Shown: positions 20,488-30,895 of the stretch, in pieces
Layout of the letters: each line of letters begins with the position of its first letter
How positions within the stretch are numbered: the first letter of the stretch is position 1
DNA from: Devosia sp. FJ2-5-3
Lineage (GTDB): Bacteria; Pseudomonadota; Alphaproteobacteria; Rhizobiales; Devosiaceae
Assembly: GCF_029201545.1 (NCBI RefSeq)
Contig: NZ_CP104007.1
Span: 310,001 to 374,000 of the forward strand
Direction of reading: 5' to 3'
DNA: 64,000 nt
Notes under the pieces: model-generated
The model's database searches: none
Seen by the model: the letters and a program-made list of their open reading frames with translations, nothing else
Told to the model about the DNA's origin: nothing
Translations under genes and position numbers: made by a program

Positions 20488-21606
20488 CTATTTCATCAGG
20501 GCGCTGGCCGGAACCAGCGCAATACCCTTGGAATCCAGTTCCGCTGCCCATTCGGAAAGGGCCTGAACGGAAATGGGGAGAGCACTGACAATACCGATCG
20601 CGCTGCCCTGGTCCAGAGCCTGGGCTTCAAGGCTGGCAAGCGCTGAGAGAATGGATGCGCGGGCGGGATTGGCGTCGATGACCATGCCGGCGCGCGCGAA
20701 TGGCACCTTGTTGGCCCCGGCCAATTGCTCGGCGACGGAGCGGTTTGAAGAACCGTCGTCGATATAGCCCAGCCCGCGTGAGCCGAGCTCCTCCATCACC
20801 GGCGCGAAGTCTGCCGCCGAGGCGGTGAACCGCGCGCCCATATTGTTGATCAGCCCGGTATAGGCGCCGAAACGGGACATCAGCCAGAACAGTTTGTCGA
20901 GGTTCTGCCGCGGCGGTTCGCCGGTGAGAAGTGTGTGCGGGCCCGGATCGTTCTGCGGGTAGTCGAAGGGCTCGAGCGGCACTTCGAGCATGATTTCATG
21001 CCCGCCGCCGCGCGCTGCCGAAACCGTACGCTCCAGCGCCTTGCCGTAAGGGGCAAAGGCCAGGGTGACAAGATCGGGCAATTGGCTGATGGCGTCGTAC
21101 GATCCCTGCGCGTTGATGCCGAGACCGGTCACGATGATGGCAATCTTTGGCCCCGGGGCCGCGGCGAGGTCGAATGGATAGCGGTAGGCGGCAAAGGGGG
21201 TTTCGCCGCTGCTCGACATGCGGGGTATGGGGCCGTTGCTGGTCTCTTCGCTGAGATCGGCAAGGATGGTCGTGTCCGTAGTCGGCGCGCCGGCATTGTC
21301 TGCGGGGGCGGCTCCGGATGGTGCGGCGGCGCCGGCCGGATATTGGACGGGGTCCGCGGTCAATGTCACCGGTCCGCTTGCGGCGCTGTCGGCCACGCTG
21401 TTGCCGGTTTGGGTATTGGTGATACCGGCCTCGATGCTGGGCAAGCCGCCATTGGGCTCCTCGACGAGAACCAGGCGCAGCACGACGCCAATGGCGATGA
21501 GCGTGATGACCCCGAAAAGCAGGCGGGCTACCGGAAAGTGCGGCCGGCCCGAACCGCGCCTCAGGCGCCTCCGGCCGGTCAGCGGTGTACTGAGATCATT
21601 GGCCAT
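20488..21606 (-). CDS. Divergent polysaccharide deacetylase family protein
   Basis: 372 residues with one N-terminal transmembrane helix (ARLLFGVITLIAIGVVLRLV), a Pro/Ala/Thr-rich linker, then a YibQ-type divergent polysaccharide deacetylase domain from about residue 150 (KIAIIVTGLGINAQ ... ; LEVPLEPFDYPQNDPGPHTL; GYIDDGSSNRS). It acts in the periplasm, presumably on peptidoglycan or another glycan; the activity of this family is not well defined. It follows ctpA and ends 11 bases before rppH. Confidence 0.88.
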   Translation of the reverse strand: MANDLSTPLTGRRRLRRGSGRPHFPVARLLFGVITLIAIGVVLRLVLVEEPNGGLPSIEAGITNTQTGNSVADSAASGPVTLTADPVQYPAGAAAPSGAAPADNAGAPTTDTTILADLSEETSNGPIPRMSSSGETPFAAYRYPFDLAAAPGPKIAIIVTGLGINAQGSYDAISQLPDLVTLAFAPYGKALERTVSAARGGGHEIMLEVPLEPFDYPQNDPGPHTLLTGEPPRQNLDKLFWLMSRFGAYTGLINNMGARFTASAADFAPVMEELGSRGLGYIDDGSSNRSVAEQLAGANKVPFARAGMVIDANPARASILSALASLEAQALDQGSAIGIVSALPISVQALSEWAAELDSKGIALVPASALMK

Positions 21607-21695
21607 CGGGTCTGCGCGGTCCTGGAGAATGCTTACAAGAATGGCGTGACAGCGAATCACGCTGCCACGCCAGAAAGTCTAGCACAGGTGAACGG

Positions 21696-23087
21696 TCACT
21701 CGGCCTTGGGCGGGAAGGCCTCGTGTGTTTCTTGGCCGTTGATCAGGCGGAGGGCGTATTGCAGTTGAGTGTCCTCCGTCTTTTCGATCGGCACGTAGAC
21801 CGAGGAGCCGACGCTGGTCTCTTCCTGGCCCTCGATCGTGATGTGTCCTTCGAGGGCGGCCTCGCCGATGATTTCGTCGCGACCCTGGAATTCTTCAGGC
21901 ACCACCTGCTTGATTTCGATATCGGGCGTAATGCCCAGTGCCTGGATCGAGCGGTTGTCCGGCGTGTAATACCGGGCCGTGGTTAGCCGCATAGCCCCGT
22001 CTGGGCCAAGCGAAATGATCGACTGCACCGATCCCTTGCCAAAGGAGCGCGTCCCGACCAGCGTTGCGCGCTTGTGATCCTGGAGGGCGCCGGCGACGAT
22101 TTCCGAGGCCGAGGCGGAGCCGCCATTGATCAGAACGACGAGCGGCACGTCGGTCAGGCGCTTGTCGAGCGGATCGGACTGCGCATCGTAACGGGCACTC
22201 TCGCGCTCCGAGCGACCGCGCGTCCACACGACCGCGCCGCGGTTGAGGAAGGCATCGGCAACATAGACGGCCTGATCGACGAGGCCTCCCGGATTGTTGC
22301 GAAGGTCGAGGATGATGCCCTTCGGCGCGACGTCATCGCGCTCCTCGTAGATTTCCTTGATGGCCGCTTCGATGCCCACAAAGGCCTGGGCGGAAAAGCG
22401 GGAAAGCCTGAGCAGGGCGACATCACCCTCCATCGACCAGCGCACGGCGCGCATCGAAATGGTCGCGCGCGTCAGATCGAAGGTCAGGGGTTCTGCCACG
22501 CCTTCGCGTACGACCGTGACCTTGATGTTGGTGCCGATGGGGCCGCGCATGGTGTCGACCGCCTTGTCGAGCGACAGACCCTGAACCGAGGTGCCGTCGA
22601 GTTCGACGATCAGATCGTTGGCCATGATCCCGGCCCGGGCGGCCGGCGTGTCGTCGATCGGCGACACCACCTTGATGACGCCCTCTTCCATCGTCACCTC
22701 GATCCCGAGGCCCCCGAACTGGCCCGAAATATCTTCGCGCGTGTCGTTGTAATCGGCCGGCGGCAGATAGCCCGAATGGGGATCGAGAGACGTCAGCATG
22801 CCCTGGATGGCGGCGCGGATCAGCTCCTCTTCATCGGGCGGATCCACATATTCGGCGCGGATACGGTCGAAGATCTCTCCGAAGAGATTGAGATCGGCAT
22901 AGATTTCGAGCGGATCGCGCGGCGCGGCGTTGCGCTCTGCGGCCGTGGGCTCGGGTTCTTCGCCACTAGGGTTCGGCGCCTCCACCGGAGCCTCTGGGGC
23001 CGGTGTCTGATCCTGTGCAATCAGCACGGTTGCCGGCACGAGCAGCGCCACGCCAAGAGCGGCAGCGCGGAGTGTGGACAAGCGCAT
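21696..23087 (-). CDS. ctpA: Carboxy-terminal processing protease, S41 family
   Basis: 463 residues. Signal peptide MRLSTLRAAALGVALLVPAT, a Pro-rich linker, a PDZ domain (about 95-175, GGLGIEVTMEEGVIKVVSPI) and the S41 protease domain with the Ser in NGGSASASEIVAGAL and Lys in GSFGKGSVQ. It cleaves proteins at C-termini in the periplasm and in other bacteria controls peptidoglycan hydrolases. ATG at 23087 was chosen for the signal peptide; only seven bases separate it from envC. Confidence 0.94.
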   Translation of the reverse strand: MRLSTLRAAALGVALLVPATVLIAQDQTPAPEAPVEAPNPSGEEPEPTAAERNAAPRDPLEIYADLNLFGEIFDRIRAEYVDPPDEEELIRAAIQGMLTSLDPHSGYLPPADYNDTREDISGQFGGLGIEVTMEEGVIKVVSPIDDTPAARAGIMANDLIVELDGTSVQGLSLDKAVDTMRGPIGTNIKVTVVREGVAEPLTFDLTRATISMRAVRWSMEGDVALLRLSRFSAQAFVGIEAAIKEIYEERDDVAPKGIILDLRNNPGGLVDQAVYVADAFLNRGAVVWTRGRSERESARYDAQSDPLDKRLTDVPLVVLINGGSASASEIVAGALQDHKRATLVGTRSFGKGSVQSIISLGPDGAMRLTTARYYTPDNRSIQALGITPDIEIKQVVPEEFQGRDEIIGEAALEGHITIEGQEETSVGSSVYVPIEKTEDTQLQYALRLINGQETHEAFPPKAE

Positions 23088-23094
23088 GGATTTT

Positions 23095-24489
23095 CTATCC
23101 CGTCTGTTCGTTCGGAGCCCACCACCCATCCGGGTCGAAAGGCCGGTTGTTCTGTCGAAGTTCAATATAAAGGGTCGGTTGGGCGTTACCAGCGCTGGTC
23201 GTCACGGTTCGTCCAATTGTGCGTGAACCCATCTGACCCAGGGGTTCCCCCATTTGCACAAACTGACCGATATCCACGCTGATGGTTTCAAGGCCGGCCA
23301 GCAAGGCCGTATAGCCCTGTCCGGTATTTAAGATGATGATCTGGCCGTAATTGAGGTAAGGGCCTTTATAGAGCACCCAGCCATCTGCCGGCGCCACGAC
23401 CTGCGCTTCGGCCCGGGTAACCACCGATTGGCCCTGGGAAATACCGCCGCGACCATCGCCCGAACCGAATTCGAGCACGGTCACGCCATTGGCCGGCTGG
23501 GAGAGATAGCCGCGCGCCAGCGGGAAGGGCACGGCCGGTTCGGTTCGCGCCGCATTGGCCAGCGCCACCCTGATGGCCTCGGGCGAGAGACCGGGTAAGT
23601 CTTCTGCCGGTTGCGGCGTGGCGCTATTGGCCGCCCGTGCCGAGAGCGCATCGATCAATTCGCGCAGAGTGGCGGCGCGCTCGGCCAGTTCAACCGCTTC
23701 GCGCTCCTGGCTGTCCAGTTCGATTCCGCGCTGGGAAATGCCCTGCCGACGCGCTGCAATCAGCGTGGCGATGCGCAATTGCTCCTCTTCGAGCACGGCG
23801 TGGTTGGCCTTGAGCGTTTCCTCCTCGGCCAGGGCCTGCTCCTTGATCGAGGTCAGTTCCTTGAGGTCGACAGCGACGCTATCGGCTCTGGCGCGCAATT
23901 GAGGAACGATCGCGGCGATCAGCATGGCGCCGCGAGCCGAGCCAAGGGCGTCGCTGGGGTCGACAATAAGGGCGGGCGGGGGATTGAGGGAAATCCGCTG
24001 CAGAGCGGCCAGGACGTTGGCGATCTCGGCGTCCGCGCCATCGAGGCGTCCGCGTACCCCGAGTTCGGCCACGATCAGCTCCGAGATGCGCTCCTCGACA
24101 TCGGCAACTTCGATTTCGGCCATCTTGACCCGCTGCCCGGCGGCGATCAGAGCGGCATTCTGCTGGGTGCGGTCGCCTTCCATCTCCGCGATTTCGGCCT
24201 TGAGCGCTTCGATCCGCTCCCGGCTGAGGTTCAGGGACGCTTCAACTTCTTCCAGATCGGTTGCGCTGGCCGAGACAGTCGCCTGCCCGGCATCCTGAGC
24301 CATATCTTCCTGAACGACGGCGTCCGGAGTGGCGCCCTGGGTGGCAGTTTCGGGCACATCGCCAGTCGGCGCGGCCCTATCGGGTGCCGGCGCCGTCTCG
24401 GTCTGGGCCAGAAGCGGCAGAGCGGCAAGCGTGAACAGGGCAAGGCCTGCCAAGGCAGCTCTGACTATGCTTCCCGGTCCTGCCGGCAT
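23095..24489 (-). CDS. envC: Murein hydrolase activator EnvC-like
   Basis: 464 residues. A signal peptide (AGLALFTLAALPLLAQ) and an acidic linker lead into a long coiled coil (about 80-290, LEEVEASLNLSRERIEALKA). A C-terminal M23/LytM domain follows (about 330-450). Metal ligands of active LytM enzymes are absent: the second-motif His is missing in ALLAGL, and HxH is replaced in LYIELR. This is the degenerate form expected of an EnvC activator of cell-separation amidases, not an endopeptidase. It is followed by ctpA. Confidence 0.9.
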   Translation of the reverse strand: MPAGPGSIVRAALAGLALFTLAALPLLAQTETAPAPDRAAPTGDVPETATQGATPDAVVQEDMAQDAGQATVSASATDLEEVEASLNLSRERIEALKAEIAEMEGDRTQQNAALIAAGQRVKMAEIEVADVEERISELIVAELGVRGRLDGADAEIANVLAALQRISLNPPPALIVDPSDALGSARGAMLIAAIVPQLRARADSVAVDLKELTSIKEQALAEEETLKANHAVLEEEQLRIATLIAARRQGISQRGIELDSQEREAVELAERAATLRELIDALSARAANSATPQPAEDLPGLSPEAIRVALANAARTEPAVPFPLARGYLSQPANGVTVLEFGSGDGRGGISQGQSVVTRAEAQVVAPADGWVLYKGPYLNYGQIIILNTGQGYTALLAGLETISVDIGQFVQMGEPLGQMGSRTIGRTVTTSAGNAQPTLYIELRQNNRPFDPDGWWAPNEQTG

Positions 24490-24560
24490 GGCAACTCCTT
24501 ACAGGGGCCAAAGGGCCCGAATCATCTCAGCGCACCTTACCAACAGGTCGGCAAACCGCT

Positions 24561-24580
24561 GGTTAATTCCGCTTAACCAT
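24561..24580 (-). promoter_or_regulatory. Possible CtrA-type box upstream of envC
   Basis: Minus-strand ATGGTTAAGCGGAATTAACC has two TTAA elements with a TTAACC half, 72 bases before the envC start. The spacer is six, not the canonical seven, so the match is imperfect. CtrA controls division genes in this group, which makes it plausible but unproven. Confidence 0.35.
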
Positions 24581-24645
24581 AAATTTGCGCATCAGGCCTG
24601 AGCCGATTAGAGCCTGGCTGGGTCCAAACTGTGACCTGGCGCACG

Positions 24646-25128
24646 TTAATCGCCGCGATGATAGGGGTGGCCGGAAAGGATAGTGGTTGCCCGGTACAAT
24701 TGCTCGGCGAGCATGATGCGCACCAATTGGTGCGGCCACACCATGGGCGAGAAGCTGAGCATGAGGTCGCTGGCGCGGGTGAAGTCGGGATCGAGGCCAT
24801 CGGCGCCGCCGATGACGAAACTGGCTGCCGGGCGGCCCTCGTCGCGCCAGCGCAGGAGCAGCGCCGCAAAGGCCTCTGAACCCAGGCCCTTTCCCCTCTC
24901 GTCGAGCGAGACGATGATGCCGGAGGGCAGGGCACTCTTGAGCGCCTTGGCCTCTTCCGCCTTGCGTGCCGGCGCGGAGCTCGCACGCGATTCCGCCAGC
25001 TCGATACAATCGAAATGGGTCAGGGCAAGAGGCTTGCCGCTTGCGGTTGCACGGTCAAGATAACGGGCCACGAGCTCTCGCTCGGGCCCGGATTTCATCC
25101 GCCCTATGGCAGCAAGGGTAACGCGCAT
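24646..25128 (-). CDS. rlmH: 23S rRNA (pseudouridine1915-N3)-methyltransferase
   Basis: 160 residues, a SPOUT methyltransferase that methylates pseudouridine 1915 in helix 69 of 23S rRNA. Signature regions are IIVSLDERGKGLGSEAFA, FVIGGADGLDP and the C-terminal knot LVRIMLAEQLYRA ... GHPYHRGD. The start at 25128 is the first ATG that gives the family N-terminus MRVTLAAIGRMKSGPE. Ten bases after rsfS. Confidence 0.96.
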   Translation of the reverse strand: MRVTLAAIGRMKSGPERELVARYLDRATASGKPLALTHFDCIELAESRASSAPARKAEEAKALKSALPSGIIVSLDERGKGLGSEAFAALLLRWRDEGRPAASFVIGGADGLDPDFTRASDLMLSFSPMVWPHQLVRIMLAEQLYRATTILSGHPYHRGD

Positions 25129-25138
25129 CGCCTGTCTA

Positions 25139-25531
25139 TTAGTGGGCGTCGGCGGTGAAGTCGGCCTGCCACATCTTCTCGATGTTGTAGAACTCGCGCA
25201 CTTCCGGGCGGAAGATGTGGACGATGACATCGCCGGCATCGACCAGAACCCAGTCGCAGTACGGAAGGCCCTCTACACGGGGTTTGCCGTGCCCATTGTC
25301 GCGCAGAGCCCGGATGATCTGGTCGGCCACGGCGCCAACATGGCGCTGCGAGCGGCCGGAAGTCACGACCATATGGTCGGCCAGCGAGGACTTGCCGGTC
25401 AGGTCGACGGCAATGGTCTCTTCGGCCTTGGCATCTTCGAGAATGTCGAGGATGAGATCGATGAGGGGCTTGTTGGAGGTGGCGGCAGGAGCCGCGGCGG
25501 AAGACACATTATTTTCTGGCAGCACGGTCAT
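25139..25531 (-). CDS. rsfS: Ribosomal silencing factor RsfS
   Basis: 130 residues. It binds ribosomal protein L14 and blocks subunit joining in starvation. The core KAEETIAVDLTGKSSLADHM, then VDAGDVIVHIFRPEVREFYN, is typical. ATG at 25531 has AGAAGG upstream and is preferred over the ATG at 25552. The gap of 182 bases to nadD holds no other gene. Confidence 0.94.
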   Translation of the reverse strand: MTVLPENNVSSAAAPAATSNKPLIDLILDILEDAKAEETIAVDLTGKSSLADHMVVTSGRSQRHVGAVADQIIRALRDNGHGKPRVEGLPYCDWVLVDAGDVIVHIFRPEVREFYNIEKMWQADFTADAH

Positions 25532-25713
25532 CACAAATGGCCTTCTGCCCATGCACTTGCATGAGTCATGCGCAGAGTAAGCATCCTTGGTTGTTTTTCG
25601 AAATATTGCAGTACCCAGGCAAACGGCAAGCTATGGTTCCGTTCCGGAGACAGCGATCTGAGGCCAATATGCGCTTTCTGCGGGATTTTCGCAAGGTCAA
25701 GGACGAAGATGGG

Positions 25714-26352
25714 CTAGAGGGGCTGTTTTCCGGTCCGAATGGCGCTGGAAGACAGGCTCGATTGGCGTCCGCGCAGGAAGACCCAGGCCGGGGGTATGCG
25801 ATCGGCGAGGCAGCCGGCCTGATCCTCGTCGATACGGCTGCGGGACATGGCGATTGCGGCCTTTGAGACCAGGGCCCGGGTGGAGACGCCCGGGCGCACA
25901 TAGACGGCCAGCGGCATGGTTCGGGCGATATCGCGCCAGCGCTCCCAGCGGTGAAAGCCCGCCAGGCTGTCGGCTCCCATGATCCAGACGAATTTCCGAT
26001 CCGGCATGGTATCGGCAAGGAAGTGCAGCGTCTCGAATGTGTAGGTAAAGCCGTGTGCCGCTTCAAAACCGGTGACGCGAATGCGCGGATCGGCGATCTT
26101 TTCGCGCGCCGCCCGCACGCGCTGGTCCAGTGGCTGCAGCTCATTGTGATTTTTGAGCGGATTGCCGGGCGTCACCAGCACCCAGAGCGCATCGAGGCCG
26201 AGCCGGCGCAGCGTCTCCTCCATGACCAGCACATGCCCGTCATGGATTGGATTGAAGCTCCCCCCGAAAAGGCCGATACGCATGCCGGAGGCCGACGGCG
26301 GCAAATCCGTTATCCCCGCCATCGCTGCTTTCGGGCGCCGCCGCTTCACCAT
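25714..26352 (-). CDS. nadD: Nicotinate-nucleotide adenylyltransferase
   Basis: 212 residues. It makes deamido-NAD from nicotinate mononucleotide and ATP. The nucleotidyltransferase motif GLFGGSFNPIHDGHVLVMEE is followed by ISTR-like SSLSSSAIR near the C-terminus. The start is uncertain: ATG at 26352, 26322 or 26283 are in frame and none has a strong ribosome site; the domain itself begins at the third. Between proA and rsfS, the conserved position. Confidence 0.92.
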   Translation of the reverse strand: MVKRRRPKAAMAGITDLPPSASGMRIGLFGGSFNPIHDGHVLVMEETLRRLGLDALWVLVTPGNPLKNHNELQPLDQRVRAAREKIADPRIRVTGFEAAHGFTYTFETLHFLADTMPDRKFVWIMGADSLAGFHRWERWRDIARTMPLAVYVRPGVSTRALVSKAAIAMSRSRIDEDQAGCLADRIPPAWVFLRGRQSSLSSSAIRTGKQPL

Positions 26353-26382
26353 TGCGGCGTCAGGCCGGGACGCGCTTCATCA

Positions 26383-27660
26383 TCACGGCCGCAATTGCCC
26401 ATTGCCGCGCACGCGATATTTGAAGCTGGTCAGCTGCTCGACCCCGACCGGTCCGCGCGCATGCATCTTGCCCGTGGCAATGCCGATCTCGCCGCCGAAG
26501 CCGAATTCACCGCCATCGGCGAACTGGGTCGAGGCATTGTGCACGAGAATGGCGCTGTCGATCTCGTTGAAGAATTTTTCGACAGCAGCGGGGTCCTCGG
26601 CGATGATCGCCTCGGTGTGGTGGCTCGAATAATGCTCGATGTGGTCGATGGCCGCCTCGATGCTGTCCACCATTTTTACCGATATGATGGCGTCTTCATA
26701 TTCGGTCTTCCAATCCTCCTCGGTGGCGGGAAGGACAGTTGCCATCATGGACTGGACGACGGCATCGCCGCGGATTTCGCAGCCCTTGGCGGCCAACGCC
26801 TCGAGGATGGGCCTGAGATGCGTGTCGAGAACGTCCCTGTGCACCAGCAGCGTCTCGGCAGCACCGCAGATGCCAGTCCGGCGCATCTTGGCATTGAGGG
26901 TCACCGACACGGCCTTGTCGAGATCGGCCGAGCGGTCGATATAGACATGCACGAGGCCCTCGAGATGGGCAAAGACCGGCACCCGCGCCTCGGATTGTAC
27001 GCGCGCCACCAGCGATTTGCCGCCTCGGGGCACGATGACGTCGATATTGCCCGACAGGCCGCGCAGCATTTCGCCTACGGCCTCCCGGTCGGTGGTCGGC
27101 ACCAATTGCACGCCGTCCTCCGGCAGGCCGGACTGCTTGAGGCCCAGCCGCAGGCACTCGACCAGCGCCCGGGAGGAGTGCACGCTGTCGCTGCCGCCGC
27201 GCAGGATGACGGCATTGCCCGATTTGAGGCATAGGGCCCCAGCATCGGCCGTCACATTGGGCCGGCTTTCATAGATGACGCCGATGACCCCGAGCGGCGT
27301 CCGCACGCGCTCGATATGGAGGCCATTGGGCCGGTCCCATTCGGCGATGATACGCCCCACCGGATCCGGCAATTCGGCAATGGCGCGCAACGCGTCTGCA
27401 ATGGCGTCGAGCCGCGCCTCGGTCAGCAGCAGCCGATCCTGGAATGCCGATGTCATGCCCTTAGCCCTGGCATTGGCCATGTCGATGGCGTTGGCCGCCA
27501 GAATCTCGTCGCGCCGCTCGCGCACCGCGTGGGCCGCGCCGATGAGGGCCGCGTATTTGCGCTCGGCGGTGGCGCTGGCGAGGGCCCGAGCGGCCGAGCG
27601 GGCCTGGCGGCCGATCTGGCCCATCACATCGGTAATATTGATGGCTTCAGCCAAGCTCAT
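26383..27660 (-). CDS. proA: Gamma-glutamyl phosphate reductase
   Basis: 425 residues, second step of proline synthesis (glutamyl-5-phosphate to glutamate semialdehyde, NADPH-dependent). Signatures: [20 protein letters not shown], the catalytic Cys in [14 protein letters not shown] and the C-terminal [17 protein letters not shown]. It overlaps proB by 14 bases, so the two are translationally coupled. Confidence 0.96.
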   Translation of the reverse strand: MSLAEAINITDVMGQIGRQARSAARALASATAERKYAALIGAAHAVRERRDEILAANAIDMANARAKGMTSAFQDRLLLTEARLDAIADALRAIAELPDPVGRIIAEWDRPNGLHIERVRTPLGVIGVIYESRPNVTADAGALCLKSGNAVILRGGSDSVHSSRALVECLRLGLKQSGLPEDGVQLVPTTDREAVGEMLRGLSGNIDVIVPRGGKSLVARVQSEARVPVFAHLEGLVHVYIDRSADLDKAVSVTLNAKMRRTGICGAAETLLVHRDVLDTHLRPILEALAAKGCEIRGDAVVQSMMATVLPATEEDWKTEYEDAIISVKMVDSIEAAIDHIEHYSSHHTEAIIAEDPAAVEKFFNEIDSAILVHNASTQFADGGEFGFGGEIGIATGKMHARGPVGVEQLTSFKYRVRGNGQLRP

Positions 27661-28795
27661 GGCTCGCCTCCTCCTTGGCGCCGAGCAGCACCATATTATC
27701 GCGGTGCACCATTTCGGTGCGGTTGCCCGTCCCCAGAAGCTCCTGGCTCACATCGCTGCGCTTGCCCATGACAAGGCGCGCATCCGCGCTGTCGAGCCCG
27801 GCCAGTCCGCGGGCGATCTCGCGGCCGTCGGGATTGAGGATCGAAATGGTGTCGCCGCGCTCGAACTCTCCACCGATCCGGGTCACGCCGATCGGCAGCA
27901 GCGAGCGACCGTTCTGCAAGGCTCCTGCGGCGCCGGCATCGACCTGCACCGTGCCCGAGACGGCCAGCGTGCCCATGATCCAGCGTTTTCGCGATTGGGC
28001 GCGCGTGGTTGCGGGGAGAAACAGGGTGTGGGTGCCACCTTCGATCAGCGCCCGCAGCGGATGGGCCTCGGTGCCCTTGGCGATGATCATCGCAGTGCCG
28101 GCCTGGGTCGCGATCTTGCCGGCCTCCACCTTGGTGGTCATGCCGCCGCGCGACAAATGGCTGGCCGCTCCGCCCGCCATGGCCTCGATGGAAGGGGTGA
28201 TGCGCTCGACCACGGGAATATGGGTTGCCGACGGGTCCTTGGCGGGTGGCGCCGTATAGAGCCCGTCGATATCGGAGAGGAGGACGAGGCAGTCCGCCTC
28301 GATCATGGTGGCGACACGCGCCGAAAGCCGGTCGTTGTCGCCATAGCGGATTTCCGCCGTGGCGACGCTGTCGTTTTCGTTGATGATCGGAATGGCGCCC
28401 AGGCTCAGAAGCGTCGCTATCGTGGTGCGCGCATTGAGATAGTAGCGGCGTTCCTCGGTGATATTGGGCGTGATCAGGATCTGGCCGGTGACGATGTTCT
28501 GCCGGCCGAGCGCCTCCGCCCAGGCCTGGGACAGGGCAATTTGCCCGGCGCTGGCGGCCGCCTGAGATTGCTCAAGGGTGAGCGCGACGGCCGAAAGTCC
28601 GAGGATGCCCCGCCCCAGGGCAATGGCGCCTGAGGAGACGATAACGATCTCCCGCCCGCCTTCCTTGAGAACGGCAATATCCTCGGCCAGTCCATCAAGC
28701 CAGGCCTTGCGCAACTTCCCGACCTTGTCGACCAGAAGCGCGGAGCCGATCTTGATGGTAATGCGCCGGAATGGCGCCAGCGCATTGGCACGCAT
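27647..28795 (-). CDS. proB: Glutamate 5-kinase
   Basis: 382 residues, the first step of proline synthesis. An amino-acid kinase domain ([42 protein letters not shown]) is followed by a C-terminal PUA domain from about residue 280. The start at 28795 overlaps the obgE stop (TGATG); an ATG four codons upstream (28807) is an alternative. The kinase site for feedback inhibition by proline cannot be judged here. Confidence 0.95.
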   Translation of the reverse strand: MRANALAPFRRITIKIGSALLVDKVGKLRKAWLDGLAEDIAVLKEGGREIVIVSSGAIALGRGILGLSAVALTLEQSQAAASAGQIALSQAWAEALGRQNIVTGQILITPNITEERRYYLNARTTIATLLSLGAIPIINENDSVATAEIRYGDNDRLSARVATMIEADCLVLLSDIDGLYTAPPAKDPSATHIPVVERITPSIEAMAGGAASHLSRGGMTTKVEAGKIATQAGTAMIIAKGTEAHPLRALIEGGTHTLFLPATTRAQSRKRWIMGTLAVSGTVQVDAGAAGALQNGRSLLPIGVTRIGGEFERGDTISILNPDGREIARGLAGLDSADARLVMGKRSDVSQELLGTGNRTEMVHRDNMVLLGAKEEASHELG

Positions 28796-29838
28796 CAGGG
28801 GGTCCATTTTTCCTGGATCTTGTTCGTCTGGGCTTTCGCTTCTTCGGCCTTTTCGGCGTCGATCACGGCCAGGACGTCGAACAGGATCTGCTGGACGCCT
28901 TCGCCCGTGGCGCCCGAAATGGCGCGCACTTCGGCCTTGCTCACCTTCTTGATCGCCTTGATCTTGGCCTTGACCTCCTCGGGGTCGAGCGCGTCGATCT
29001 TGTTCAGCACGACGATCTCGGGCTTTTCCGCCAGCACATCGGCATAGGCCGCCAGTTCATGGCGGATCGCCTTGTAATTGTGGGCGACGTCTTCGTCAGT
29101 GCCGTCGATCAGATGGATCAGCACGCCGCAACGCTCGATATGGCCGAGGAAGCGGTCGCCGATACCGATGCCCTCGCTGGCGCCTTCGATGAGGCCCGGA
29201 ATATCGGCGAGAACGAATTCACGCTCGCCGGCCCGAACGACGCCGAGATTGGGTGCCAGGGTGGTGAAGGGATAGTCGGCAATCTTGGGCTTGGCCGCCG
29301 AGACAGCGGCGAGGAAAGTTGATTTGCCGGCATTGGGGTGGCCGACAAGACCGGCGTCGGCGATCAGTTTGAGCCGCAGCCAGATGCCCTTTTCCACGCC
29401 CTCCTGCCCGGGATTGGCATGGCGGGGGGCCTGGTTGGAGCTGGTCTTGAAATAGGCATTGCCAAAACCGCCATTGCCGCCCTTGAGCAGCACGACGCGC
29501 TGGCCGACTTCGGTGAAGTCGGCGATCAGCGTTTCCTGGTCTTCTTCGAAAATCTGGGTTCCCACCGGAACGCGCAACACCGCGTCGGTGCCATTGGCGC
29601 CCGTCCGGTTCTTGCCCATGCCGTGAATGCCGACCTCGGCGCGAAAATGCTGCTGGTAGCGATAGTCGATAAGCGTGTTCAGCCCATCGACGCACTCCGC
29701 CACGACATCGCCGCCGCGTCCGCCATTGCCGCCGTCGGGGCCGCCGAATTCGATGAATTTTTCACGGTGGAAGCTCACCGAGCCCCCGCCGCCTGCTCCG
29801 GATCGAATATAGACCTTGGCCTGATCGAGAAATTTCAT
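28795..29838 (-). CDS. obgE: GTPase Obg/CgtA
   Basis: 347 residues. A ribosome-associated GTPase essential for 50S assembly and growth control. The Gly-rich OBG fold ([20 protein letters not shown]) covers about 1-158. The G domain has [23 protein letters not shown] and NKID. The short Asp/Lys-poor tail is normal for alphaproteobacteria. It overlaps its upstream neighbour by four bases (ATGA). Confidence 0.97.
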   Translation of the reverse strand: MKFLDQAKVYIRSGAGGGGSVSFHREKFIEFGGPDGGNGGRGGDVVAECVDGLNTLIDYRYQQHFRAEVGIHGMGKNRTGANGTDAVLRVPVGTQIFEEDQETLIADFTEVGQRVVLLKGGNGGFGNAYFKTSSNQAPRHANPGQEGVEKGIWLRLKLIADAGLVGHPNAGKSTFLAAVSAAKPKIADYPFTTLAPNLGVVRAGEREFVLADIPGLIEGASEGIGIGDRFLGHIERCGVLIHLIDGTDEDVAHNYKAIRHELAAYADVLAEKPEIVVLNKIDALDPEEVKAKIKAIKKVSKAEVRAISGATGEGVQQILFDVLAVIDAEKAEEAKAQTNKIQEKWTP

Positions 29839-30374
29839 GTGCGTCGTGCCTTCCAGACGCCAAGCGTCAATTTTGTGTCGATATGCTCTACCTCGGCGCC
29901 GCGCGCAAGGCAGAGAAGCCAGGAACGGCCGGTTTCAGTAAAGCCAAGCTTGCCCTGGATCGCCAGGGAAGCGGCGTTGAAACGAAATGCGCCCGAGTAA
30001 ATCGCCGGCGCCTGGGTCTTTTCGAAGAACCAGTCGACGCACATCTGGGCGGCCTCGCTCATCAGTCCCTGGCCCCAGAACGGGCGCCCGAGCCAGTATC
30101 CGATGACAGGGCCGTCAGTTCCGGGATGAAAGCCGATATGGCCCACATAGCCCGCTCCTTCAAGCTCGATGGAGAAATTGGCGTCATCGGGCGCAATATC
30201 GGGGCGGCGTGAGTGCAACCAGGCGCGGGCATCGGCCAGGTGATAAGGGAACGGCACGCGGGCAAGATTTCCCGAGACCCCGAAATCATTGAGGTAGCGC
30301 GCCAGAAGGGTGGCGTCATCCTCTCTGGGCGCCCGCAGGCACACTTTGGAGCCGCGCAAGACCGGCAGGATCAT
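29835..30374 (-). CDS. GNAT N-acetyltransferase, RimJ/RimL type (1 of 4)
   Basis: 179 residues. Probable acetyl-CoA-dependent N-acetyltransferase of the RimJ/RimL class, which modify N-terminal or small-molecule amines. Visible: [20 protein letters not shown] at the start, [20 protein letters not shown], the acetyl-CoA loop [10 protein letters not shown] and [16 protein letters not shown] at 30374 has GGAG upstream. It overlaps obgE and the next GNAT gene by four bases each, so all are one operon. Confidence 0.88.
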   Translation of the reverse strand: MILPVLRGSKVCLRAPREDDATLLARYLNDFGVSGNLARVPFPYHLADARAWLHSRRPDIAPDDANFSIELEGAGYVGHIGFHPGTDGPVIGYWLGRPFWGQGLMSEAAQMCVDWFFEKTQAPAIYSGAFRFNAASLAIQGKLGFTETGRSWLLCLARGAEVEHIDTKLTLGVWKARRT

Positions 30375-30895
30375 CGCCGCCACTCCAGTACGAGCAGAGG
30401 CTTGCCGCGATGCCGCTCCACGATGCTCTGCGTCCGCTCGACCAGCACGAAGCCGATTTTCTCGAGCACCCGCGCCGATGCCTGATTGTGGGCCAGAACC
30501 CGGGCCCGGATGGTGTCGATCCCGCTCTGGCCCGCCGCCTCGACCAAGGCGCCCGCCGATTCCGCGCCAAAGCCCTTGCCCCATTGCGGTTCGGCCAGCC
30601 AGTAGCCGAGCTCCACGGGCACTCCACTGACGAAGTAAAGGCCCGCTATGCCGATCACTTCGTCGCTTTCGCCAAGGGCTATGGCATAGGGGTGCTGCTG
30701 GCGCCGCGCCGCACCCTTGGCGATAAAGGCGCGGCCATGTTCGGCAAGATAGGGGAAGGGCAGGGACGCGGTGGGCTCGATGACGTTCCAGTTGTTGGCG
30801 CCGGCTACAATGGCGTCGAGATCACTGGATACGGGCGCGCGCAGGCGCAACCGTTCGGTTTCGATCACGGCGGGCAAGGCATCTCTCAGGCACAT
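30371..30895 (-). CDS. GNAT N-acetyltransferase, RimJ/RimL type (2 of 4)
   Basis: 174 residues, same class as its neighbours: VIETERLRLRAPVSSDLDAI, VELGYWLAEPQWGKGFGAES and NQASARVLEKIGFVLVE. The acetyl-CoA-binding loop WGKGFG is intact. It overlaps gene 1 by four bases and gene 3 by ten. Its substrate may be a protein or a free amine; nothing here decides. Confidence 0.88.
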   Translation of the reverse strand: MCLRDALPAVIETERLRLRAPVSSDLDAIVAGANNWNVIEPTASLPFPYLAEHGRAFIAKGAARRQQHPYAIALGESDEVIGIAGLYFVSGVPVELGYWLAEPQWGKGFGAESAGALVEAAGQSGIDTIRARVLAHNQASARVLEKIGFVLVERTQSIVERHRGKPLLVLEWRR

